In this document: one piece after another, positions 46,723-54,450 of the stretch | Layout: each line of letters opens with the position of its first letter | Position numbering within the stretch: position 1 is the stretch's first letter | Origin: Bacteroidales bacterium | Lineage (GTDB): Bacteria; Bacteroidota; Bacteroidia; Bacteroidales; F082 | DNA length: 54,450 nucleotides | Assembly: GCA_015709215.1 (NCBI GenBank) | Contig: JACCQN010000022.1 | Location: forward strand, 1-54,450 | Direction of reading: 5' to 3' | The notes under the pieces: generated by a model | What the model saw: only the letters and a program-made list of their open reading frames with translations | The model's database searches: none | What the model was told of the DNA's origin: nothing | Translations under genes and position numbers: made by a program

Positions 46723-48108
46723 ATGAGCGAAGATATTTTTCAAGGATATAAAGGTGCAGCACTGGAGTTGCTCAAAAAATACAACACACGCGTCTGGGGG
46801 CAGGCTACCATCGAAACCAGCAGAGGAACTTTTACCGGAACGGTTTTGCCAAGATCCGAAAATGATGATGATCAGCATATCGTCCTGAAAATTATCACCG
46901 GTTACAATATTGGCATCGATGTGAAGACCGTAAAAACCATGAAGGAAACCGGCTATAAAAAGGCCAATTACAAAATCCCGGAAAAGCAGTTTCCTATAAC
47001 GCCAGGCTTACCAAAAGTAAAGCTTTTTGGCACTGGAGGAACCATTGCTTCCCGTCTCGATTATCGTACCGGAGCTGTGATTCCGGCCTTTTCGCCCGGC
47101 GAACTTTATGGCGCTGTGCCCGAACTGGCCGACATCTGCAACCTGGAAACAGAAAAGCTTTTTGCCGTTTTCAGTGAGAATATGGGGCCAAAACAATATA
47201 TCGCATTGGCCAAGGCTATTGGGCGTGAGATTGAAAATGGCATCGACGGCATTGTGATTGGCCATGGAACTGACACATTGCATCATACCGGAGCCGCGCT
47301 TACTTTTATGTGTCAGAATTTGCCTGTGCCTGTTGTGCTAGTGGGCTCACAGCGCTCCAGCGACAGGCCAAGCTCCGATGCTGCCCTCAACCTGATGCAT
47401 GCCATGAAGGCCGCCGGACAATCGGAAATTGCCGAGGTGATGGTGTGTATGTTTGGCCCCACTTCGGATGAGTACGGATTGCTGCACAAAGGCACGCGGG
47501 TGCGCAAAATGCACTCGAGCTATCGCTCTACTTTTCGCACCATTGGAGACACCCCGCTGGCTATGATCAACCGCAAGGAAATTACGCCGATCCATAAAAC
47601 CTTTAACAAGCGCCGGCAGGACAAAAATGTGGTAATCAAGCCCTATTTCAGCGATAGGGTAACGATGCTGTATTATTATCCAGGCATGAAGCCCGATACG
47701 CTGGACGCATTGGTGGATGCGGGTTACAAAGGGATTGTTATCGTAGGAACCGGCCTTGGACATGTGAATAAGGAATTGTATCCGGCCATCGAAAGGGCTC
47801 ATGCCAAAGGCGTTCATATGTATATGACTTTACAAACCATTTGGGGTTATGTGCATATGTTTGTTTACGATACAGGACGCGATATGATGGCTAAGGGTAT
47901 CATTCCGGCAGGAAATATGTTGCCCGAAGTGGCCTTTATCAAGCTGGGCTGGGTTTTAGGACAAACCGACGATCCGGAAGAAGTAAAACGCCTGATGCTC
48001 ACACCGATAAATGACGAAATCACTGAGCGTGAACCCTATAACGGCTACCTTGTTTATCAGGGTGGCGTGCCCGAAGTGGAAGCCTTTATCCGTAAGGTGC
48101 ATAAGTAG
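46723..48108 (+). CDS. gatD: Glu-tRNA(Gln) amidotransferase subunit D (asparaginase-like)
   Basis: A 461-residue glutaminase/asparaginase subunit that supplies ammonia to GatE. Residues 1-90 form the GatD-specific beta-barrel (GQATIETSRGTFTGTVLP, ITGYNIGIDV), absent from ordinary asparaginases. The asparaginase core has Thr107 in GTGGTIAS, Thr183-Asp184 in HGTDTLHHTG and Lys262 in RVRKMHSS, matching the four catalytic residues of the family. A C-terminal PEVAFIKLGWVLGQ segment closes the second domain. Length is close to archaeal GatD (about 435-440). It lies 1 nt after gatE, so equimolar expression from one transcript is expected. A stand-alone asparaginase is much less likely given the N-domain and neighbour. 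Confidence 0.94.
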   Translation: MSEDIFQGYKGAALELLKKYNTRVWGQATIETSRGTFTGTVLPRSENDDDQHIVLKIITGYNIGIDVKTVKTMKETGYKKANYKIPEKQFPITPGLPKVKLFGTGGTIASRLDYRTGAVIPAFSPGELYGAVPELADICNLETEKLFAVFSENMGPKQYIALAKAIGREIENGIDGIVIGHGTDTLHHTGAALTFMCQNLPVPVVLVGSQRSSDRPSSDAALNLMHAMKAAGQSEIAEVMVCMFGPTSDEYGLLHKGTRVRKMHSSYRSTFRTIGDTPLAMINRKEITPIHKTFNKRRQDKNVVIKPYFSDRVTMLYYYPGMKPDTLDALVDAGYKGIVIVGTGLGHVNKELYPAIERAHAKGVHMYMTLQTIWGYVHMFVYDTGRDMMAKGIIPAGNMLPEVAFIKLGWVLGQTDDPEEVKRLMLTPINDEITEREPYNGYLVYQGGVPEVEAFIRKVHK

Positions 48109-48221
48109 GGTTTGTATGCTGGTCTGAATACTCCAGTAACAACAGTTTATGCAAAGAAAATTGTATTGTTGAAACGAAGGGGACTGAGGCAACTTCATAA
48201 CTTTAAAAAAATGTTGATAAC

Positions 48222-48745
48222 TCATGCTGCCCTCCTGTAAGCCTTTATTGGCGGTATATCCCCAATGGATGAATGATCTCGTTTTTCATTATAATAGTTG
48301 ATAAACTGTGCACAAAACTTATGAAGTTCATTTCCGGTTTCCGGATTAACCAGGTAAATATCTTCGTATTTGATGGTACGAAAGAATCGTTCAATGAAAA
48401 CGTTATCAATAGCCCTACCTTTGCCATCCATTGATATTTTTACCGTTTCAAGACTTTTTACGTAGTTTACATATTCATCTGAGGTAAATTGGCTGCCCTG
48501 ATCTGAGTTAATGATTTCAGGCTTGCCATACTTGGTAATAGCAGTTTTCAGGATGTTTACAACCCACCCGGCTTCCATGGTGTTAGATAAACTCCAGCCA
48601 ACAATTAGCCTGCTGTAAATATCCATAATGGCTAATAGATACATGTATCCTCTTTTCATAGGAACATAGGTTCTGTCAGGTGCCCAAACCTGATTAGGCC
48701 TGTTGATATCAAGGTTACGTAATAGATTAAGGATATTTATTAGAG
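48222..48745 (-). mobile_element. Truncated IS3-family transposase (orfB) fragment
   Basis: The minus strand from about 48745 reads LLRNLDINRPNQVWAPDRTY and continues in one frame to a stop at 48222. The DDE integrase core is complete: Asp in WAPDRTYVPM, Asp in NSDQGSQFTS, Glu in FIERFFRTIKYE, ending YYNEKRDHSSIGDIPPIKAY. The helix-turn-helix half of OrfB and all of OrfA are missing upstream, where the sequence passes into another transposase relic. No terminal inverted repeats were found. The intact frame from ATG 48659 covers 145 codons. It begins 113 bp after gatD. Confidence 0.8.
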
Positions 48746-48784
48746 TTATTTTTCATAGCTATTTCCGAATTGATCTATTAGTTT

Positions 48785-48952
48785 CCTTTGTCTTTCAATT
48801 CATTGTAAGGTTTTTTATTTCAGCTTTTCTCTTTTATCATCAAGAATAAATAGAGCTGTTTAATCAAGGCATTATTACTCACCCAGGCTCCTTTGAGTTT
48901 AGTAATCCTTCGCAGAATGAGATGCTTCAATTGTAGTAAATGTGGTTGTAAA
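48785..48952 (-). mobile_element. Relic of an IS256/Mutator-type transposase C-terminus
   Basis: On the minus strand FTTTFTTIEASH (from 48952) resembles the TT.IE..N..LR segment of IS256 transposases. A frameshift leads to LILRRITKLKG and AWVSNNALIKQLYLFLM, the region after it in the same proteins, then an in-frame TGA and KKPYNELKDKGN. Only about 55 codons remain, in two frames with stops. It abuts the IS3 fragment, so one element probably disrupted the other. Confidence 0.55.
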
Positions 48953-49501
48953 AATAGGGGTCAGCTGAAAATGTCTGTTGTGTGGCATGCTTCGGCTCTT
49001 AGATCAGCACAGTTATTCGAGGCAAAACGATAAAGATGAGCAGACATACTTCGAGTTGCAGAAAACCTGAATGCATCTGGCAGGCAAAGAAGATGACGTG
49101 CGACAGTCTATCTTACACATGTTCCATAACATATTTTAATTCGAATTAAACTTTGTTGAAATTATTGGGTTCAAAAACTTTTAATGCACAGCAAAAGATT
49201 GTGAAGATTTCGCTCAAAAAACTCTGCAGTAAGTTCTGTTCTATTCAAGTTCAAACATATCAATGGATTAGGAGATTTTCTATAGCCTCTAACTATAAAC
49301 ATAACATAATTTAATAATGGGTTAAAGAACAAATATGTTTTACTGCCCCAAGGCCATCAACCTACGAATGGTTGCCAATTTGGCATATCCAACGAGGGAA
49401 AGCACTATACCATTTGGCTCTTTACAATGGAGCCATACTCGACACAAAATATGTACTTATCTGCTGAGCTATAATTATCTAAATCAATACTTTCCTTTAG
49501 A
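48953..49501. other. 550-bp non-coding stretch beside IS scars
   Basis: No convincing gene in any frame; a 67-codon plus-strand frame (49335-49538) has no coding character. The stretch contains a perfect 16-bp palindrome TTTAATTCGAATTAAA at 49135-49150. It probably represents further degraded mobile DNA. Confidence 0.4.
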
Positions 49502-50119
49502 TCAAAAACCTGCAGAATTTTTTTGTTGTTCAAAGTAGGCCAGACCTTCAGTCGTTGCAACACTTCTCACCAGGCTTTCAAACATCTGATCGAAAAGGGT
49601 TTGAAAAGAAAATGCTTCCGGCGGGAAAAAGTCAGGATTGTGAATGTCTATCAATCTGCTGATATAGAGTCTGGCGATCAGTTCTATACTCAGATCATTG
49701 CGATACATACCCTGATTAATTCCTTTAGTGAGGTTGATCCTGATTTTATCGGAAATAAAACGTATGCGTTCTTCAAAATGATGCTGATAAATTTCGGGGA
49801 ACAATCCCTTGAGTTCATGTGTGATAGAAGGAGATATGTCGTAAAACTTCAGAGCCAGTTCTCGCGAAACGATCAGCAAAATGTCAATGGCATTCTTGTC
49901 TTTAAAATCGTATTCGAGAAATATTTCGGCAAACTTTTCTCTCTCAAGCTCAAGGGTTTTGGTTACCAGGTCTTCATTGGATTGCACATATTTTTTCAGG
50001 ATTGAATAATCCCTGCCAATCATTGGCTCAAGCTTATCAACAGACAAGTTTCGAATGCCCACTTCAAATGCCTTACGCCTGATGGTTTCCAGTATGGGTT
50101 TGAGTTCTTCCTGAATCAT
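49502..50119 (-). CDS. TetR/AcrR-like transcriptional regulator
   Basis: A 205-residue all-helical protein. Residues 1-50 fit a TetR helix-turn-helix, with KAFEVGIRNLSVDKLEPMIG followed by SILKKYVQSNEDLVTKTLEL, corresponding to the G...ti..IA...g.s...lY.yF.sK..L pattern in a divergent form. The rest (55-200) is a helical ligand-binding domain ending in DQMFESLVRSVATTEG, typical of the family. It has its own -7 box and lies 92 nt downstream of the BNR gene on the same strand. The target is unknown; the adjacent symporter-BNR operon is a candidate by position only. Confidence 0.75.
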   Translation of the reverse strand: MIQEELKPILETIRRKAFEVGIRNLSVDKLEPMIGRDYSILKKYVQSNEDLVTKTLELEREKFAEIFLEYDFKDKNAIDILLIVSRELALKFYDISPSITHELKGLFPEIYQHHFEERIRFISDKIRINLTKGINQGMYRNDLSIELIARLYISRLIDIHNPDFFPPEAFSFQTLFDQMFESLVRSVATTEGLAYFEQQKNSAGF

Positions 50120-50160
50120 AATTTTATTTGGGTGCGATCCGCAAAAAACAAATTCGGGCT

Positions 50161-50168
50161 CAAAGGTA
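50161..50168 (-). promoter_or_regulatory. -7 box of the TetR-like gene
   Basis: Minus-strand TACCTTTG matches TAnnTTTG, 41 nt before the ATG at 50119. Confidence 0.45.
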
Positions 50169-50211
50169 AAAAAAATCTAAAGATGCAGATAAAATTCTAA
50201 AATACTTTGTT

Positions 50212-51771
50212 TCAGTCGTTTGCAATCACCATTTTGCGATGTGTACTAAAGCTTCCGGCCTGAAGTTCGTAGGCATAAACACCAGCTTTTAACTTATACA
50301 ATTCATTTTGAAAAACAAATTCATATTTTCCCCTATCGTGCCATTTTTGTTTGATAGGCCGGGCAACCATTCGGCCTGTTTGATCGTAAACGGTAAGGCT
50401 AACCTGTCTGGCTTCTTGTATTTTGAAGCTTATTATAGTGCTTGAATTAAATGGATTAGGATAATTTTGAGTGATGCTAAATGGTATAGCAGCTTGTTGT
50501 TCCAAACCAACAGTCATATCAATAATTGCTGTGTAAATGCTGCGAACACCGTCATCCATTCTGGTCCAGATAGGACGTACCACATTGTTATGAGCCGAGA
50601 TATTGCTGTAATCACCAAAGAAAATGCTTTCGGCTGGTACAAACGGATTTTCGCTGATTTTAACATTTGTAAATGTTTCGCCCCCATCACCTGACCAGGC
50701 CATATAAACATCAGTTTGATTATCATTATACGCCCTGCGATCGTAATAAACGAAGTATAAATACCCATTGGTTTGATCGATTGTCATCCAGCTAAAGAAT
50801 TGATGCTTGCCTGGTGGATCATCATTTACCCTTATGGGCTCCGACCAGTTGTTTCCCTGATCGGTTGATTTGGTAAGCCAGATGTCAGTATCATCGGTGC
50901 CATTGCGTTGATCAGCAAAATTAATGTAAATAGTGCCATTATGGGGCGAAGGACTTAGGTCGCAAACTGTTACTGGCATTCCGTTTGCCCTGTAGATGCC
51001 TGGAATGTTAATGTCCCAGCCACCAATATGCGGGTCAACAGGAATATCTTCATCAAGCCAGGTTTGCCCGCCATCCAGCGAACGATCAAAAACGATGCCT
51101 TCGGGTCCCGACCAGGAAACATACACTTCACCATTGGGACCAACAGCTGGCACGGCACCTTCGGCAGTTTCATCGCTGTCGATGCAGTTGCCTGATACCT
51201 GATTTATGCTTATAGCCTCCGACCAGCTAAGGCCTGCATCTGTTGATTTACTGAAAAGGATGTTACTTTCACAGCCAGGATCGGCTGATCCATAATCATC
51301 AAATTGCGTCCAGGTAACATAAATTGTATTTGTTTGCGGATCTACAACGGCCCAATGTTTGTCTTGTGCTTTGGTTCCGTTTAATCCCATATAAGTGCCG
51401 TTATTCCACTGTACTGTTGTTTTATTATATTTCTGGCAAACGATGCGATCTATCCAGTTTCCAACGGCAGGATTGGACAGGTGAAAGAAATAAAAATCGC
51501 CGGCAGTATCAGCGATAATCACCGGATCGCCCCAAACGCCATAAGAAGGTGATATCAGTTCGGAAGTCTGCCAGGTATAGCCGCCATCTTCGGAATAATA
51601 CCAGTAGTTCAGGTTGGAGCCTGCCATGATCTCCAATGTATTTTTCGGATTGATGAAGATGCTGGGTTCGTTGGCACTAGTGTAATTTCCTATTTTGATG
51701 TTTTGATACTGTGCACTTAATGCAAAAGGCAGTATCAAAGCTATCATCAATAATTTTTTAGCTTGGTTCAT
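50212..51771 (-). CDS. T9SS-secreted BNR-repeat (sialidase-like) protein
   Basis: A 519-residue exported beta-propeller. Signal peptide 1-20 (ending ALSAQ). Five Asp-box-like repeats (SxDxGxTW) are visible: SEDGGYTW, STDAGLSW, SLDGGQTW, STDQGNNW and SGDGGETF. A type A T9SS sorting domain closes it (QNYPNPFNSSTIISF ... YKLKAGVYAYELQAG). The arginine triad and nucleophile Tyr of true sialidases cannot be assigned by eye, so it may be a binding propeller rather than a glycosidase. The open frame begins at TTG 51777; ATG 51771 is chosen and lies 2 nt after the symporter stop, so the two genes form an operon. Confidence 0.85.
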   Translation of the reverse strand: MNQAKKLLMIALILPFALSAQYQNIKIGNYTSANEPSIFINPKNTLEIMAGSNLNYWYYSEDGGYTWQTSELISPSYGVWGDPVIIADTAGDFYFFHLSNPAVGNWIDRIVCQKYNKTTVQWNNGTYMGLNGTKAQDKHWAVVDPQTNTIYVTWTQFDDYGSADPGCESNILFSKSTDAGLSWSEAISINQVSGNCIDSDETAEGAVPAVGPNGEVYVSWSGPEGIVFDRSLDGGQTWLDEDIPVDPHIGGWDINIPGIYRANGMPVTVCDLSPSPHNGTIYINFADQRNGTDDTDIWLTKSTDQGNNWSEPIRVNDDPPGKHQFFSWMTIDQTNGYLYFVYYDRRAYNDNQTDVYMAWSGDGGETFTNVKISENPFVPAESIFFGDYSNISAHNNVVRPIWTRMDDGVRSIYTAIIDMTVGLEQQAAIPFSITQNYPNPFNSSTIISFKIQEARQVSLTVYDQTGRMVARPIKQKWHDRGKYEFVFQNELYKLKAGVYAYELQAGSFSTHRKMVIAND

Positions 51772-51773
51772 AA

Positions 51774-53084
51774 TCAAAGGTTTTCTTTGTTTTCAATAAT
51801 CATAGCTTCATCCAGTTTGTTTTCGGTATGTGCAACAACACAGGCAATACTTGAGTCGCCGGTAATATTCACAACGGTGCGAAGCATATCAAGAGGCCGG
51901 TCAACAGCAAAGATCAGGGCGATGCCTTCGGTGGGAATGCCAACTGAACCCAAAACGATTACCAGCATAATCATTCCGGCACCAGGAACGGCAGCTGACC
52001 CTATTGATGCAAGCGTGGCAGTAAGTATTATGGTGAGTTGTTGTCCAAGCGTTAAATCCATGCCATAAATCTGAGCCAGAAAAACAGCTGCTACAGCCTG
52101 ATACAAACTTGTGCCATCCATATTAATCGTGGCGCCCAAGGGCAATACAAAGCTACTCACTTCTTTTTTTACACCCAGATTTTCTTCGCAACATTCCATA
52201 GTAACAGGTAATGTGGCAGCGCTTGAACTGGTTGAAAATGCCAGTAACTGGGCAGGTGCAAGCCCTTTGATAAATTGTTTAAATCCAATAACGGTGAGCG
52301 AACTGATAATGATAGGGTATATTACAAAAACCATTAAAAGCAGGCCCATCACCACTGTTAAAGCATACAAACCAAGCGAACCAAAAAGTGCTGCCGTATC
52401 GGCAATCTGATCGCCGGCTACCTCAACAGTAATTGCTGCAATCAAAGCGAAAACACCGTAAGGAGCTATTTTCATGATCAAATGGATCATCTGCAAAACA
52501 ATTTCGTTTAAGGATTCAATAAAAGCTTTGATAGGTTTTGTTTTTTCCTGTGGGATCAGAATCATTGAGATTCCAAATAAAATTGAAAAAAAGATGACCT
52601 GTAGCATACTGGTATTTTCCGTCATAGCTCTGAAGATATTGTCGGGCACAACATCAATGATAAATTGCAGTGGTCCATCATTTGTTTGTTGGTCGGGATT
52701 GTTTTGCACATTGGCAGCATAACGTTGTTGAAACTCAAGAGCTTTTTCGGCCGGGAGTATTTTCCCTGGTCGGGTAATATTAACAACAAGCAATCCAATC
52801 GAGATAGCGATTACCGTTGTTACAAGGTATAAGCTTATGGTTTTTAAGCCAATACGTGAGAGCTTTGAAACATCATTAAGGTTGGAAATGCCATTAATTA
52901 GGGAAACAATAATCAGTGGAACGGCTATAAGTTTCAGCAAACGAATAAAAATAGTTCCCCAGGGTTTGATCCAATCGATTGTAAAAGTATGCCAGCCCAA
53001 TAATACTGCCAGAAGTCCGAAAACAATACCAGCACTCATTCCGAAAAGAATAAGCCAATGAAGCGCGATTTTGGTTTTAATCAT
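51774..53084 (-). CDS. Dicarboxylate/amino acid:cation symporter (DAACS family)
   Basis: A 436-residue GltP/GltPh-like secondary transporter with eight TM segments and two hairpins. Signatures: the serine-rich hairpin 1 tip AFSTSSSAATLPVTMECCEE, the NMDG cation site in GATINMDGTSLYQAVAAVFLAQ, and the hairpin 2 segment IGSAAVPGAGMIMLV. The substrate-defining Asp lies in FAVDRPLDMLRTVVNITGDS. The substrate is expected to be glutamate, aspartate or a C4-dicarboxylate. The frame extends to a TTG at 53120, but ATG 53084 (MIKTKIALHW) is the natural start. The secreted BNR protein follows 2 nt after its stop. Confidence 0.93.
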   Translation of the reverse strand: MIKTKIALHWLILFGMSAGIVFGLLAVLLGWHTFTIDWIKPWGTIFIRLLKLIAVPLIIVSLINGISNLNDVSKLSRIGLKTISLYLVTTVIAISIGLLVVNITRPGKILPAEKALEFQQRYAANVQNNPDQQTNDGPLQFIIDVVPDNIFRAMTENTSMLQVIFFSILFGISMILIPQEKTKPIKAFIESLNEIVLQMIHLIMKIAPYGVFALIAAITVEVAGDQIADTAALFGSLGLYALTVVMGLLLMVFVIYPIIISSLTVIGFKQFIKGLAPAQLLAFSTSSSAATLPVTMECCEENLGVKKEVSSFVLPLGATINMDGTSLYQAVAAVFLAQIYGMDLTLGQQLTIILTATLASIGSAAVPGAGMIMLVIVLGSVGIPTEGIALIFAVDRPLDMLRTVVNITGDSSIACVVAHTENKLDEAMIIENKENL

Positions 53085-53219
53085 AAGCTTTAAATTCGCC
53101 TTTTGTATCTGATTTAGCAATAATTAAAAGGTAAAAGTAAAGATTTTTGATCTTCCTGTTGTTTTTTGGGAAGATTCAGCAAAGGAAAAATTCTTACTTT
53201 GCAGCACAAATTAAATAAT

Positions 53220-54263
53220 ATGGGAAAACCAAAACGTATTGGGATTTTAACAGCCGGAGGTGATTGCCCGGGCATTAATGCTGCCATCCGCGGGGTGGGG
53301 AAAACTGCTATTGTGCGTCACGGCATGGAGGTGATAGGTATTTCAAGTGGTTTTGCAGGACTGATTCATAAAGAGGTGATGCCGCTTGGAGAGGGGGATT
53401 TGTCGGGGATTTTAACACTTGGCGGCACTATTTTGGGCACATCACGTGAGAAACCTTTCAAGAAAAAAGGTAATGGTGCTGTCGATAAGCCTAAGTTGAT
53501 CAAAAAGAACTATAAGGATCTTAAGCTTGATTGTTTGGTTTGCATTGGTGGAAATGGCACTCAAAAAACTGCCTGGCAGCTCAGCGAAGAAGGCCTCAAT
53601 GTAATTGGCATCCCCAAAACAATCGATAATGACGTTTTCGGAACTGATTTTTCTTTTGGTTTTGATTCTGCCTTGACCATTGCCACAGAGGCTATTGATC
53701 GCCTGCACACAACGGCCAATTCGCATAAGCGCATCATGGTGATCGAAGTGATGGGGCATCATGCTGGATGGCTTACACTTTATGCTGGAATGGCCGGTGG
53801 TGGTGATGTAATCTTAATTCCCGAATTGGAGTACGATCCCAAAGCAGTAAACCGCTATTTGCTTGATCGTGCCTATAAAAAGAAACCCTATTCTATCGTT
53901 GTTGTTGCCGAGGGTATAGCACATCCCGAAGGGCAATCTGCAGCTGATTATGTGGCTCATATGATTGAAAAAGAAACACATATTGAAACACGAAAAACTG
54001 TTTTGGGTTACATCCAGCGGGGTGGTAGCCCTTCGGCAAACGACCGTATTTTGGCTACACGTTTTGGTTCACATGCTGTTGATTTGATTGCCAGAGAGGA
54101 TTATGGCAGAATGGTTGTGAATACAAAAAATGAAACTGCCAGTATTCCATTGGCAGATGTGGCCGGCAAAACCCGCTTGGTTCCCGAAAATCATTCTTTG
54201 ATTCAAAAAGCAAAATCACTGGATATTTGTATGGGAAGTGATTGTATTATTTTAAAATCTTAA
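53220..54263 (+). CDS. pfkA: 6-phosphofructokinase, group III type
   Basis: A 347-residue glycolytic enzyme that phosphorylates fructose 6-phosphate. GILTAGGDCPGINAAIRG (8-25), GGTILGTSREKPF (68-80), IGGNGTQKTA (109-118), the catalytic PKTIDNDV (132-139), MGHHAGWL and YIQRGGSPSANDR are all seen. The GTSR element and the GGNGT form are typical of the group III (mixed-substrate) PFK branch. Gly113 is the ATP-type residue, but Lys133 is the pyrophosphate-type residue, so the phosphoryl donor is uncertain. ATG 53220 is preferred over a TTG at 53166. A TTACTTTGC stretch at 53194-53202 resembles a -7 region. Confidence 0.93.
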   Translation: MGKPKRIGILTAGGDCPGINAAIRGVGKTAIVRHGMEVIGISSGFAGLIHKEVMPLGEGDLSGILTLGGTILGTSREKPFKKKGNGAVDKPKLIKKNYKDLKLDCLVCIGGNGTQKTAWQLSEEGLNVIGIPKTIDNDVFGTDFSFGFDSALTIATEAIDRLHTTANSHKRIMVIEVMGHHAGWLTLYAGMAGGGDVILIPELEYDPKAVNRYLLDRAYKKKPYSIVVVAEGIAHPEGQSAADYVAHMIEKETHIETRKTVLGYIQRGGSPSANDRILATRFGSHAVDLIAREDYGRMVVNTKNETASIPLADVAGKTRLVPENHSLIQKAKSLDICMGSDCIILKS

Positions 54264-54269
54264 TGCTTT

Positions 54270-54401
54270 ATGCCACCTTTTCTTATTCAAATCAGTGGAA
54301 TTTTATTGGCTTCTGGGCTTGTTTTATCTGCCCTCGTTTCATGGATTATTTTGTTGCGGGGAAAATTTAAAAGCTGGTTTATGCTACCGCATAAATCTTG
54401 A
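54270..54401 (+). CDS. Candidate 43-residue membrane protein
   Basis: From ATG 54270, 7 nt after the pfkA stop, a 43-codon frame encodes one hydrophobic helix (ISGILLASGLVLSALVSWII) followed by a basic tail (LLRGKFKSW) and a stop at 54399-54401. The positive-inside arrangement fits a single-pass membrane peptide. No family is recognised, and the length is within chance range. Confidence 0.3.
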   Translation: MPPFLIQISGILLASGLVLSALVSWIILLRGKFKSWFMLPHKS

Positions 54402-54450
54402 GTTTGGATTTAACTAGATAAAAAAGTCAAAATATTTACACACTTTTGAC

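Noticed and set aside
49335-49538. 67-codon plus-strand frame
   Set aside because: Composition is not protein-like, it has no promoter, and it overlaps the end of the TetR-like gene.
1-54450. Search by eye for CRISPR arrays, tRNA and rRNA genes
   Set aside because: No regularly spaced repeats or tRNA-like cloverleaf were recognised. A dedicated scan (tRNAscan-SE, Infernal) could still find a structured RNA missed here.

Overview
The window reads as a chromosomal segment of a member of the Bacteroidota, most likely Bacteroidales or a close relative. Evidence: Bacteroidota-type -7 boxes (TAnnTTTG) upstream of many genes, no consistent Shine-Dalgarno sequences, three secreted proteins with type IX secretion (T9SS) C-terminal sorting domains, an S46 dipeptidyl peptidase, and a group III phosphofructokinase. 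No rRNA, tRNA or CRISPR array was recognised.

Layout. 0-10 kb: a membrane glycosyltransferase-like protein overlapping pgk, an MFS exporter, a DPP11-type S46 peptidase with a clear terminator, then ndh-radA. 10-17.5 kb: a DUF4143-type AAA ATPase with a 20-bp perfect palindrome in its leader, the relic of a histidine kinase, and a tandem of a multi-PAS kinase and a hybrid kinase. 17.8-23.4 kb: a complete MFP-RND-TolC efflux operon. 23.7-29 kb: a broken TPR gene, an acyl-ACP thioesterase, a CLC channel with CBS domains, exonuclease III and acpS. 29-34 kb: a third hybrid kinase with a 5TM-LYT sensor, then pabB-pabC. 34-43 kb: a T9SS-secreted nuclease/phosphatase, lipB and lipA separated by an AT-rich two-gene insertion, and a 1343-residue secreted papain-like protease. 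43-48 kb: a META lipoprotein with an internal stop, a DUF3108 protein, and gatE-gatD. 48-54 kb: relics of IS3 and IS256 transposases, a TetR-like regulator, a symporter plus BNR-repeat T9SS protein operon, and pfkA.

The strongest surprise is gatE-gatD at 44.7-48.1 kb, a complete pair of subunits of the classically archaeal Glu-tRNA(Gln) amidotransferase, in a bacterial chromosome and immediately followed by two IS scars. The best candidate for an undescribed module is the 305-residue nuclease-like protein plus 57-residue partner (4-nt ATGA overlap) inserted between lipB and lipA.

A second theme is decay. At least seven broken genes or IS scars lie between intact housekeeping genes: a DUF4143 fragment, a PAS-histidine kinase relic, a TPR gene, a GNAT C-terminal domain, the META lipoprotein, and IS3 and IS256 pieces. 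Several were found only by translating gaps by hand. Start codons were revised where the longest open frame begins at a TTG that is better explained as promoter sequence (lipA, the C1 protease) or where a family-typical ATG follows (pfkA, symporter, BNR protein, kinases, pabB).
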